From Clitoria ternatea (Eukaryota; Streptophyta; Magnoliopsida; Fabales; Fabaceae), in assembly GCA_037962975.1 (NCBI GenBank), contig CM075669.1:104920501-104984500 (forward strand): DNA of 64,000 bases. Direction: 5' to 3'. How positions within the stretch are numbered: position 1 is the first letter of the stretch; every line of letters starts with the position of its first letter. Shown one piece after another: positions 43,732 through 54,432 of the stretch. Made by a program: the position numbers and the translations under genes. Below the pieces are notes generated by a model, which had not been told where the DNA came from, did not search any database, and saw nothing but the letters and a program-made list of their open reading frames with translations.

Positions 43732-46439
43732 TCAGCAATACCATGGCCCTGTGATAATTGCCATCAACCTCTCATCTGGGAATTCCTCTTTAATCAAGAT
43801 GGAATCAGATTCACCCTTTAGATGAGAAAGTTGATCAGCCACTGAGTTCTCCACTCCCTTTTTATCTCTTATTTCCAAATCAAACTCTTGGAGTAAAAGA
43901 ACCCACCTGATCAATCTTGGCTTTGATTCTTTTTTAGCTAGCAAGTACTTAATTGCTAAATGATCTGTATACACAATGACCTTAGCACCAATCAAGTAAG
44001 CTCTGAATTTATCAAATGCATACACTACAGCAAGCATTTCTTTCTCAGTGGTGGTGTAATTTATTTGATTCTCATTTAATACTTTGCATAATAAATGACA
44101 TGTGTTAATTTTTCTTTCTTTGGTCCTAGCACAACTCCTACAGCAAAATCACTTGCATCACACATTAGTTCAAATGGTAAAGATTAATCAGGTGCTACAA
44201 GTATTGGAGCTATTACTAATCTTTGTTTCACATTTTCAAAAGCCTTGACACAGTTTTCATCAAAAATAAAAGCATGATCTTTCACAAGTAAATCAGTCAA
44301 AGGCTTAGCTATTTTTGAAAAATCTTTTATAAATCTCCTATAAAAGCCAACACATCCTAAGAAACTCCTCACTCCTTTCACATTGATTGGAGGAGGAAGT
44401 TTTTCAATGATATCAATCTTGGCTCTATCTACCTGAATGCCCTCAGCAGAGATTTTGTGGCCAAGGACTATCCCTCCTTTAACCATAAAATGACATTTTT
44501 CCCAGTTAAGGACAAGATTAGTCTCCTGACATCTCACCAGCACCTTAGAAAGGTTGCTGAGGCATATATCAAAACTATTTCCAAACACAGAGAAGTCATC
44601 CCTAAACACCTTAATGAACTTCTCTACCATGTCCCCAAAAATTGCTAGCATACACCTTTGAAAGGTTGCTGGTGCATTGCATAAACCAAATGGCATGCGC
44701 CTATATGCAAAGATTCTATAAGGACAGGTAAAGGTTGTCTTCTCTTGATCTTTTGGATCAACCATAATTTAGTTGTAACCAGAATAACTATCAAGGAAGT
44801 AGTAATACTCATGACCTGATAGTCTCTCAAGCATTTGGTCAACAAATGGTAAAGGAAAGTGGTCTTTTCTAGTAGAGTCATTAAGCCTTCTATAATCTAT
44901 ACACATTCTCCAACCTGTAGTTGGTCTAGTGGCAATGACTTCACCTTTTTCATTCTTAACAGTGGTCATCCCTCCTTTCTTAGGCACCACTTGGACTGGA
45001 CTAATCCAAGCGCTGTCCGAGATAGGATAGATAATTCCTGCATCAAGAAGTTTAACCACCTTTTTCCTTATAGCTTCTTTCATTATGGGGTTTAATCTTC
45101 TTTGTGGCTGAACAACAGGGGAATAGTCATCATCCATTAAAATTTTATGCATACAAAATGATGGACTAATTCCCTTTAAATCAGAAATGTTCCAACCAAT
45201 AGCAGATTCATGTTTTCTTAAAACCCCTATCAATTTTTCTACATCCTTATATTTTAAATCAACATTAATGATTACAGGATGTGATTCATTATCTCCTAAG
45301 AAAACATATTTCAAATGAGAAAGAAAAGGTTTTAAATCAAATTTTTCTTCCGACACTTCCTTACCTTTCTCAATTTCAGTATTATTTAACTTTTCTTTAT
45401 TTTTATTTTCAATCTCACCTACTTCACATGCTTCAAGTAGGTTCAGCAACTCAGTATGTGAGTCATTTAACTCCTCAGTCTTAGAGTCAAAATCATCCTT
45501 AAGAAAGGCTTGTAAAACCTCTTCTTTAGTTTTTAACAGCATAGGAGTCTTATAACTTTTAATTTCTTCAATCATAAAACAATCCATCTTCTCAGTTGGA
45601 TGTTTCATAGCATTGAAAACATTAAAAGTTACCTGCTCCTCTTGAACTCTTAGCATGAGTTCTCCTTTCTCTACATCAATTAAAGCTCTACCTGTAGCTA
45701 AAAAGGGTCTTCCTAAAATCAAAGGAATTTCTCTATCAGCTTCCATATCCAAAACTATAAAATCTGCTAGAAAGATAAACTTATCTACCTTAACTAACAG
45801 ATCTTCCAGTATCCCATGAGGATATTTGATAGACCTATCTGCCAACTGCAAAGACATGCGAGTTAGTTGCAGGTCATTAATTCCTAACTTCCTCATTAAA
45901 GACAAAGGCATCAAGTTTATGCTAGCTGCTAGATCACATAAAGCACTTCCTACATGAACATCCCCTATTGCACAAGGTATTATAAAAGATCCAGAATATT
46001 CTAGCTTTTGAGGGAGTTTCTTTTGAATAATTGCACTGCACTCTTGAGTGAGAGCAATCATCTCATCTCCCTTAAGCTTTCTCTTCTTAGACAGAAGTTC
46101 TTTAAAAAATTTAGCATATGAAGGCATCTCTTGCAATGCCTCAGCAAAGGGAATATTTATGTGAAGCTTTTTAAACACATCCAAGAACTTAGCAAACTTT
46201 TGCTCCTCTATTTGTTTCTTAAATCTATGTGGAAATGGAGCATTCTTTAATTTCTCAGGAGTTAGCTTAGAAGCTTCCTCCAAAATCAAATCAATCTTTT
46301 TCTTTTTCTTTTGATGAACTTGTTTTTCTTTAACTTGATTTTCTTTTTCTGCTTCTGTTTCTACTTCATTTTCAATTCTATTATTATCTTGCTCACTTTC
46401 CTGCTCTTTTTCTTTTTCAGCATCTTTTTCTAAACTCAC
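43732..46439 (-). pseudogene. pol: E7 protease, reverse transcriptase and RNase H, broken
   Basis: Same frame as gag. Lys/Glu-rich linker, protease SALCDLAASINLMPLS (D-L-A-A, the Gly of the active site lost) and LILGRPFLATG, then RT: GISPSFCMHKI, DAGIIYPISDSAWISPVQVV, WRMCIDYRRLN, a stop at 44769-44771 in GYN(Q), FAYRRMPFGLCNAPATFQRC. The catalytic box is F-R-D-D (44595-44606), Met replaced by Arg. A stop at 44184-44186 and a frameshift precede RNase H (44037-43732: YTDHLAIKYLLAKKESKPRL). Both changed active-site residues suggest inactivity even without the stops. Confidence 0.85.
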
Positions 46440-47807
46440 TTCATGACTTGGAGTTGGGATAAGAATTTTCCCACTCCTAGTAGTTATTACCTTGCAATGT
46501 TCCCTTGGATTTACCTCAGTATCTCCAGGAAAATTGCCTGATTGTCTCTCAGCTAATTGTTTTGACAGTTATCCAACCTGATTTTCTAAATTTCGAATGG
46601 ACGCTTCTTAATTTTTAAAGCTGGCCTGAGTGGCCTGAATGAACTGAGACAACACATTCTCAAGTTTAGACTTTTCCTTAGAAGGAAGGGGAGAAGGTTA
46701 TTGTGATATATTTGTGGTTTGATTTTGTAGCATGTTTTGATTTAAATGTGGACCTTTCTGCCATGAAAAATTGAGGTGATTCCTATAGTTAGGATTAAAG
46801 GAATTAGAGGTATAATTCCTTTGAAATTGCTGCTGCCCCATGTAATTAACTTGCTCAGTAGTCACATTTGGATCACACATGCCATTTTCATGGTCTCCAC
46901 CATAAAAATCACAGCTTATCATACAAACTTGACTAGGCTTTTGGAGTTCTGAAATTTGTACACTTAATTTTTCCAAAGCCTAAGTCATCAAATTACTTTG
47001 AGCCAAATAAGCATCCTGTGCTTCGAATTCTAGTATCCCTCTCTTAGGGATTTGGCTCCTTTCACTAACTAAACATTCATTTGAAGCCATAACATCTATC
47101 AGCTCTATAGCTTCTTCTACAGTTTTTATGGTCAATGAACCTCCAGCTGAGGCATCAATTAAGACCCTAGTTGCTGGTCTCACACCATTATAAAAGATGG
47201 TAACTTGCTGCACATCAGGAATCCTATGGTGAGGACATTTCCTTAAACTTTCTTTATACCTATCCCATGCTTCCATTAGAGATTCACCCTCTCTCTGCTG
47301 GAAACAAGTGATTTCAGTGCGCAATTTGGTATATTTGGAAAGAGGAAAATATTTAATGAGAAATTTTCTTTATAAATCCTCCCAAGTAGAAATACTACCT
47401 CTTGGTTGGCTTTGCAACCAAGCCTTAGCCCTGTCCCTTAAAGAAAAAGGGAATAATCTCAGTTTTATTGCTTCGTCAGGGACTCCATTCATTTTTACAG
47501 TATCACATATTTGGAGGAAGGTAGCTAGATGCAAATTTAGATCCTCAACCTTACTTCCTCCGAATTGATCATTTCTAACCAACTGTAGCAAAGCCGATTT
47601 AAGTTCAAAGTTATTAGCTGCAATTGGAGGCCTAAGGATGCTAGATTGCGATCCTTCTTCAGTAGGCCTAGAGTAGTCACCTAGTGTAACTCTCCTCTGT
47701 TCCATTTCTTTATACTCTTTTTGCTATTTCTCCTTTCTAAGTTTACACTCTAACAAATCAATATCAGGATCAAAGAAGAAAGACTCTCCTCTGTTCCTTG
47801 ACTGCAT
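46440..47807 (-). pseudogene. gag: E7 gag, broken
   Basis: Starts MQSRNRGESFFFDPDIDLLE at 47807. In the same frame: NNFELKSALLQLVRNDQFGG, IKLRLFPFSLRDRAKAWLQS (gag core), ESLMEAWDRYKESLRKCPHH and a Cys-rich region (CMISCDFYGGDHENGMC). Six in-frame stops begin at 47724, 47370, 46980, 46698, 46608 and 46569; no frameshift is needed. The frame is therefore colinear with a functional ancestor and decayed only by point changes. Confidence 0.85.
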
Positions 47808-47968
47808 ACACCAAATGTTAGACACAAATAATATTAAAGCTACTGCTACAGCTACACAAAAAACTACTGCTATACTAAAAACAAGAATTAAACTACTTAC
47901 TAAATACAAAAACAAAATTAAATGGTTCAGTCTAGTACTGGTCCAAGGATTGTTGATATTACTCAACA

Positions 47969-47986
47969 ATCCCGGTAACGGCGCCA
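47969..47986 (-). promoter_or_regulatory. E7 primer binding site
   Basis: On minus tggcgccgttaccgggat, 6 nt from the LTR; the closest of the four sites to the classical Athila Asp-type PBS. Confidence 0.85.
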
Positions 47987-47992
47987 TTAACT

Positions 47993-49588
47993 TGATGCAA
48001 TAAATCCGGAGCCATTAACTTGGTTGGAAAATCTTGAATTAATATTGACTTAAAATGTGACTCTCAGAGGATTTATTTTCTTTTGGCAAGCGCACCAATC
48101 GTTAAATTTGTAATATATTTGATCGTTCCCATAGGGATTGTGGTAATTACCGTAATCTTAGACTAGTACAAGCTGAACCAACGCAAGTAGATGTAATTCT
48201 ATTCTGTTTTTGTTGTTTTTATGTTTTCTATGTTTTGTATTTTCAAAGACAGTATGAAAGATGAAATGTGATTAATAGAAGATAGGTTAGGATTACTTCA
48301 GCTTACGATTTCATCAAGAAACATGCAATTAAGGTTCAATTAAGCTTTAGATGCAAGAGGACAATTCACAGATGGTTAATCCCTAATTCCTTAGGTGAAT
48401 AACACTAATTCCTAAGCATTAAACCCTAATCCCTTAGGTGCTCAATTACAGAGAAATCTAATGTGAAATTGGGGGTTGAACCCTAACTATTCCCCTAATT
48501 ACTAGGCCTGAATTAGTTAGGAAGCCAGAAGTTACCTAAGTCTCAACCATGATTCCTCACTGGTGAGATTCTTCATCAGATCTAGATTTGTCAATCCAGC
48601 AAAGTAGATCCACTCCTCAGCTTGTTCTCCTCATGCATCAGAAGTTAACTTCCTCAACACACCTTCAAGAATTCATTGCAAACCTTCGTAATCCCAACCC
48701 TAGGGGTTTAGAAACCCATGGAAATGGATTCTGACGAAGGAATATGAAGAGACATGGATGAGAGAATTTAGAGAGAGAAAGGAACTAGAGAGAGATTGGA
48801 AATGGAAAAATGAATCGTGTTATTATTCTGTACTCTGTTCTCCACTCCTTATTTACAGAGTATGTACAAATAAATATAGACAAATAACTAACTAACTAAC
48901 TTAATTAATTACAAAGAAAGCTTAATTAATAATTAAACTAACTAAACTAATTACATAATTACAAATAAATAATTAATTACAACTCAATAGTTTAATTACT
49001 AAGGTACAACAGCAAAATAATGGATACACAACTAATTAAAGCGGACTGCAGTGCTTGGAGGGAAAAAATAACGAACTGGACAACCATCTTCACGCTTGAG
49101 CGTGATTGACGTGCGCTTGAGCGTGAACTTGAATACATGAATGAAATGGAATCACGCTTGAGCGTGATCGTTGAGTGTGGGTGTATTTGGTCTTCACGCT
49201 TGAGCGTGAATGGGAGGCGCTTGAGCGTGATCGTGTTTCTTTTTCTTCATGTAATGATTTTCTTTCACGTAACTTGCATGGTTCTCAAGCTTAAGCGTGA
49301 AGCTTTTAAGCTTGAGCGTGAAGCTTATGTTACTGCACCTGCACATGAAAACAAATAAATGCCTAATGAATTCCAGCGTATGTACGCTGGGTTAATGAAT
49401 TCACAAATAAACAAATTTCCTTAACTAATTATTATCTTTAATCATTTTCTTGCATAAATTAAACACTTTTGAAATAAATAAATAAAACCAGAATTATTGA
49501 CAATTTATTAAATAATAATGCCAAACTAAACAATAATTAATGAATTAAGTTAAATTAAAGAATAATTAAGTCTTTTCAAGACTTATCA
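47993..49588 (-). repeat. E7 5' LTR (right copy)
   Basis: Motif copies TCACGC-TTGA-GCGTGA at about 49320-49090 on the U3 side. The TATA-like site reads ctatatttattt on minus (about 48879-48868), weaker than in the other LTR. Inverted repeat CCAGCGTA-TG-TACGCTGG at 49373-49390. Right TSD gtagg at 49589-49593. Confidence 0.85.
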
Positions 49589-49593
49589 GTAGG

Positions 49594-51141
49594 CTTGCAT
49601 GTTATTGTATACACGGACCATTCTGCCATCAAGTATCTTTTACATAAAAAAGAAGCAAAGCCTAGGCTAATTAGGTGGATTTTGATTTTGCAAGAATTTG
49701 ACTTAGAGATAAAAGATAAAAAGGGTACTGAAAACCTTGTTGCTGACCACCTGTCTAGGTTGTCATCTGAAAAGATGAGTTGGGTGATGTTGTTCCCATC
49801 AATGAGTCTTTTCTGGATGAGCAACTACTGAGTCTTAGTGTCCAACAAGTGCCTTGGTATGCGGATTTTGTTAATTTTCTTGCATGTGGCATTTTACCCC
49901 CTAACCTTTGTTTTCAGTAGAAAAAGATGTTTTTTGCAGATGTTAAGCATTACTATTGGGATGGGCCCCTCTTTTTCAAACAATGTGGAGATGGTTTGAT
50001 TAGGAGATATGTTCCAAAGGATGAAGTCCTTTCCATCCCGGACCATTGCCACTCTCTTTCTTGTGAAGGCCATATGAGTACATCCAAGACCGCCTCGAAA
50101 GTGTTGCAAGTTGGGTTCTACTGGCCGCACCTTTTTAAGGATGTGAGTAAGTATATCCTGACTTGTGATGCTTGACAACTAATAGGTAATATAGGTAAGA
50201 GGCATGAAATACCACTTAATAGCATTTTAGAGGTTGAGTTGTTTAATGTGTGGAGGGTTGATTTCATGGGACCTTTTTCCTCTTCTTTCAAAAATCATTT
50301 TATTTTAGTAGCAGTAGATTACGTGTCTAAATGGGTGAAAGCCATTGTTTCACCTCATTCGGATGCCAAAACTGTTATGAAGCTGTTCAAAAAGATAATT
50401 TTTGAAGTTTGGGGTCCTCAAATACATAATTAGTGATGAAGGGTCTCATTTTATTGAGAAAAATTTTCAGACCCTTTTGAAGAAATATGGAGTGAGGCAT
50501 AAGGTTGCCACACCTTATCACCCTCAAACTAGTGGGCAGGTTGAGGCTTCCAACAGAGAGATAAAAAATATTCTCCAAAAAGTGGTCAATACGTCATGTA
50601 AGGATTGGTCTATTAAATTAGATGATTCCTTATGGGCGTATCGCACCACATATAAAACTTCTATTTGGAACCACACCTTTCAAACTAGTATATGGAAAGC
50701 CTTGTTATTTTCCTGTTAAACTTAAGTATAAATCATTTGGGTGACTAAAATGCTTAATCTTGATCATAAGGTTGCAGGTGAGCATAGGTTATTGGAGCTA
50801 AATAAACTAGAGGAACTCTGTTTGGATGCGTACGAGAATGCTAGAATTTATAAGGAAAAAAAAACGTTGTCATGATCATCATATCCTTTGGAGGACATTC
50901 AGTCCAGGTGATATGGTCTTGTTATTTAACTCTAGATTGAGGTTATTCCCAGGTAAACTGAGGTCCCAATGGTCGGGACCGTTTAGAGTCGTGAAAGTAT
51001 TTCCCTTTGGCACTATGGAGTTATAGAGCGAAAAGTCCAGACCATTTAAAGTAAATGGGCAAAGACTTAAGCACTACTTGACAGACGAGCCCATTCATCA
51101 AGCAAGTGCTTTGGATTTGCTTGATGCATCAGATTCGTAAA
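49594..51141 (+). pseudogene. pol: E6 RNase H end and integrase (pol part 2), broken
   Basis: Continues from 36528: HVIVYTDHSAIKYLLHKKEA and ILILQEFDLEIKDKKGTENLV (RNase H). Integrase follows: HCHSLSCEGHMS...CDA (zinc region), VWRVDFMGPF, ISDEGSHF, VEASNREIKNIL (D,D,E) and LFNSRLRLFPGKLRSQWSGP (C-terminal). Stops at 50173-50175, 50431-50433 and 51024-51026, with frameshifts near 49831 and 50420. Ends near 51140, 50 bp before the hairpin. Confidence 0.85.
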
Positions 51142-51188
51142 TCTAAATGGGTAAGGCGTCCGGCTGAAGATGTTAAACTTAACACTTG

Positions 51189-51204
51189 TGGGGAGGTAAT
51201 CCCA
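51189..51204 (+). other. Conserved hairpin after integrase, E6 copy
   Basis: TGGGG-AGGTAA-TCCCA: loop AGGTAA, stem closed with one G-T (G-U in RNA) pair. Confidence 0.6.
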
Positions 51205-51429
51205 TAATTGTTTATATCTTTGTGTTTTCTTTGAATGTTTTAGTTGGTAAAGATAAATAAAAAAGAAAATTAATCAAATAAAGAGAAAAACAAATAAACA
51301 AGAACTTGATGGTTTATTAGGTTGTAGAGTAAGGCATAATTTTTTATTACCATGATGCATGTCCTAATTTAAATTAGATGAATGCGTGCCAAACTTGGTG
51401 TTTTGTATTTTATTTTATGACACAAAATA

Positions 51430-51765
51430 ATGGCAACCCCTGGCTGTGCATTGCCACCACTGGCAGTGGTTTGGCCCAGGCAGCAAACATGAAATTTTTG
51501 GGCACCATATAGTGACAACCACTGACCGTGGTTAGCCACCATTAGCCTGGTTAAGTTCCAGGGAGTCCCCTTTGAATTTAAGTTTTTATGGGCATGAAAC
51601 AGAGGCAACCACTAGCTGTGGTTTGCCACCACTGGCTGTGGTTGCCATCAGGTACATGGTTTAGTTTGTGTGCTAAAACCTGGGCCCAAAACAGCACTAA
51701 CCACGAGCCATGGTTTAGAACCATTGGTCGTGGTTCAGCCAGCGTGGGGGTTCTCAAGGTTTTAA
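51430..51765 (+). promoter_or_regulatory. E6 internal motif array and TATA-like site before ORF-1
   Basis: About eight copies of ACCAC-TGGCC-GTGGT at 51435-51752, several degenerate, then TATA-like gttttaaatacc at 51755-51766. Same motif as in the E6 U3. 51205-51430 between hairpin and array is AT-rich without features. Confidence 0.6.
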
Positions 51766-51933
51766 ATACCCCATGCCCTAGTACCTCTTTTTATGTATTG
51801 CCTTGTTGGTTCCTTCACCTATCTCTTTTGAAACCACCAAGCAAACTACTTGAGAAACTCAAACTCCTCTCAATGTCCTTGTACATCATCATCATCTTGC
51901 TACTTGAATCATCTATTCTCTTCTCTAAATTAA

Positions 51934-52532
51934 GTAAGCATTCTATTCTTTCTCATTACTTTGGGTTTCTTATTTGGTTTTTGGGGGTTTCTAAAAAAAT
52001 TTAGGGATTTAGCATGAAAATCTTAAAATTGATTCATTTAAGCTTTCCCTAATTGCCTTGTGATGAATTTGAATGCTGTAAAACCAAATGGGTACCACTA
52101 AAATCTTCATGAACTTCATCTAGTGTTCATACTTTTTCATGTACCCCATTTGTGTTCAGATGCAAATTTTGGTCTTTGGTGGGGATTGAATGTTTGATTG
52201 GTGGTAAAATTTTGAATTTGGTTGTTTATTTTGGCTATTGAACTTGATGAAGGGTAGCATTGCTCTTGAATGTGGCATTTGGCGCTCATTTATTTAGTGC
52301 ACACTAACTGTTTGATAAAATCCTGAAGAGACAAAATTCATAAATTGTTGCATGATTTGAATATGCATGTGGTCTAGTTCACCTTTCATGGTATTTAATT
52401 GTTCATATATGTACATTTCTCATAGATACCATGAATTTATGACATTATATAGGTGTTATCTCTTGTCATGATGCAAAACTTTGGAGTTTTGAATTAGAAT
52501 GTTTTTTAACCCTTCTTGTATGGTTTTATTAG
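51934..52532 (+). other. Probable leader intron of E6 ORF-1
   Basis: Donor aa|gtaagcat at 51934 and acceptor ggttttattag| at 52532 enclose 599 bp of T-rich sequence. The ORF-1 ATG is 28 bp further on. Size and position match the E2 leader intron (613 bp). Confidence 0.55.
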
Positions 52533-52560
52533 GTCATCTCCAAGTTTTATATTCAACTCC

Positions 52561-53550
52561 ATGGCACCAAAGATTCCCTCTAAGAAAAGGAAGACCAAAG
52601 GTAAGTCTTCTAACTAATCTGACCTGAATGATATTGAATGCCCATCAGAGGGGCAAAAGATGAGATTGGAATCTTTATTGAGTAGAAAGATTATTCCTTC
52701 TAGATTTTTCTACAAAGATACTTTAATGGAACTGGGAATTTTTGAAGATACCTTATGTTTGTGTCAAAATGTGGGGTGAGATTCCTTTATTGAATTATTT
52801 GAACCCGTGTATGAGCATACTTCTTTAGAATTTCTAAGTTCCATAGAGGTCAATAGGTGCCAATCTGGACCCGAGTGGGAGCTCACTTTCAGGCTTAATA
52901 ATACCAACTATAGGTTGCCTTTGGATGAAGTAGCTACTAATTATAATTTTCCTCCAGGGGGTGTTGATAGCATCCTAAAGGAGTTTAATTTCAGGTATTT
53001 TTGGAATCTTATCTCCCGTAAAAGCCGTTATAATGCTTCCAATTCAAAGGCTTCCACCATCCATCACCCAGTTTTTCGTTACCTGTAGCGTTTCATGGCC
53101 CGATCCATCTTTGGGGAATATGATAGTCCAGGTACTATGCATTAACTCGAGGTATTTTTTCTCCACTCCATGCTTCATAATACTCATATCAATTCTACCA
53201 AGTGGTTATGTAGCCAGTTCTCCTGGGTCGGCAATGCCACTACTGGTAAGATTGTTATGGCTAGTTACATAAAGCCCATTACTAGGTATGTAGGCAAAGA
53301 TTTGGACCAAGATAATCTCCTCCATCAACCCAAGAAGGTTGATATGGCTGAATTGATTAATATGGGGATGATTGTTAAGGAACATGATGTATACTATTTG
53401 GTAATAGCTAGATTTTCTGTTCCTCACCTCTTTCTTGATCCTACTTTTACTAGTTTAAATGGTAAGACATTTTTCCATTTGCAGATAAGGATGATCATAC
53501 TCCACTTTCTACCGAGATGTCACTACCCACTGGGCCTCCAGAGCAGGGTA
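52561..53550 (+). pseudogene. E6 ATHILA ORF-1 protein, part 1
   Basis: ATG at 52561, basic start (MAPKIPSKKRKTKGK). Then the ATHILA ORF-1 family pattern: YEHTSLEFLSSIEVN, WELTFRLNNTNYRLPLDEVA, NYNFPPGG, HPVFRYL, RFMARSIFGEY. Stops include one near 52617, one near 52779 and one at 53086-53088. E8 interrupts it at 53550. It continues at 57252 in the same frame once E8 and one TSD copy are disregarded. Function of this family is not known. Confidence 0.8.
53546..53550. other. E8 target site duplication, left copy (gggta)
   Basis: gggta here and at 57247-57251. The outer ends are tgtgatatcc (right of the left copy) and gatgtttca (left of the right copy). Confidence 0.75.
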
Positions 53551-53956
53551 TGTGATATCCCGGCGCTTTTGAGGGCGGGGAGTGATCACCGGTGCATGGG
53601 CACGGACAAGGAGCGGCTCCTGGCAGACTTCCAGTGGGAGGGACACATGAACGAATCGAATACATACCGGAATAAGAGGGATCCAAAGACTGTATAGGTA
53701 TGGGACTATATAGTCGAGGATAGCTTAAAGAAATGAATTCGTACTACCTATACCAACAAATGCATTAGCCTTTTCAGTAGCCTATCACTTAAGAACTCCA
53801 AAGTTAAGCGTGCTTGGGCGAGAGTAATTCTGGGATGGGTGACCTCCTGGGAAGTTCTCAGGAAATGTGTGAGTGAGGACAAAAGCACATTGGAAAGGTC
53901 TCGTGTCGGTCTATAGGGCAAGTCGTTCATTCCTAAAAAACGGCCGGGGCGTTACA
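53551..53956 (+). repeat. Cassandra-type TRIM, left LTR with 5S-like sequence
   Basis: 406 bp, tgtgatatcc...gcgttaca. A 5S-rRNA-like segment at about 53741-53860 keeps the internal pol III promoter boxes: agttaagcgtgcttgggc (A box), gagag (intermediate) and gggatgggtgacctcctggg (C box). Carrying 5S sequence in the LTR is the hallmark of Cassandra. Not a genuine 5S gene: it is embedded in an LTR and its 5' third is diverged. Confidence 0.9.
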
Positions 53957-54026
53957 GTGGTATCAGAGCCTAGCCTCTCCTAGTACGGTATGGTTCGAGG
54001 ATGAACCAGGCAGAAGCTGGTGGGCA
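53957..54026 (+). other. Cassandra-type TRIM internal region, PBS and PPT
   Basis: 70 bp only: PBS tggtatcagagcc (53958-53970, Met type), a short spacer and a PPT-like agaagctggtgggca (54012-54026). No coding capacity, as is usual for TRIMs. Confidence 0.85.
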
Positions 54027-54432
54027 TGTGACATCCCGGCGCTGTTGAGGGCGGGGAGTGATCGCTGGTACATGGGCACGGACAAGGAGCGGCTCCTGGC
54101 AGACTTCTAGTGGGAGGGACACATGAACGAATCGAATACATACCAGAATGAGAAGGATCCAAAGACTATATAGGTATGGGACTATACAGTCGAGGATAGC
54201 TTAAAGAAATGAATTCGTACTACCTATACCAACAAATGCATTAGCCTTTTCGGTAGCCTATCACTTAAGAACTCCAAAGTTAAGCGTGCTTAACTTAGAG
54301 TAATTCTGGCATGGGTGACCTCCTGGGAAGTTCTCAGGAAATGTGTGAGTGAGGACAAAAGCACATTGGAAAGGTCTCGTGTCGGTCTGTGGGGCAAGTC
54401 GTTCATTCCTGAAAAGCGGTCGGGGCGTTACA
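54027..54432 (+). repeat. Cassandra-type TRIM, right LTR with damaged 5S-like sequence
   Basis: Also 406 bp, about 22 differences from the left LTR (about 5%, by eye). The 5S-like part (about 54217-54336) has its A box changed (cttgggcg to cttaactt) and the C box changed from gggatggg to ggcatggg, so this copy should not work as a pol III promoter. Confidence 0.9.

Larger units (their letters stand above)
36529..49588 (-). mobile_element. E7: Athila-like element, complete structure, decayed genes
   Basis: LTRs 36529-38127 and 47993-49588 (1599 and 1596 bp) differ at roughly 38 sites plus one small indel (about 2.4%, by eye). Sense is minus: PBS 47986-47969, gag-protease-RT in one frame from 47807, RNase H, integrase to 42578, hairpin 42537-42524, motif array 42340-41350, second ORF 41054-39709, PPT about 38141. 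All domains are present, but there are eight in-frame stops and two frameshifts in gag-pol. Confidence 0.9.

Noticed and set aside
53741..53860. Functional 5S rRNA gene
   Set aside because: The sequence is only partly 5S-like and sits within a TRIM LTR repeated 476 bp later.
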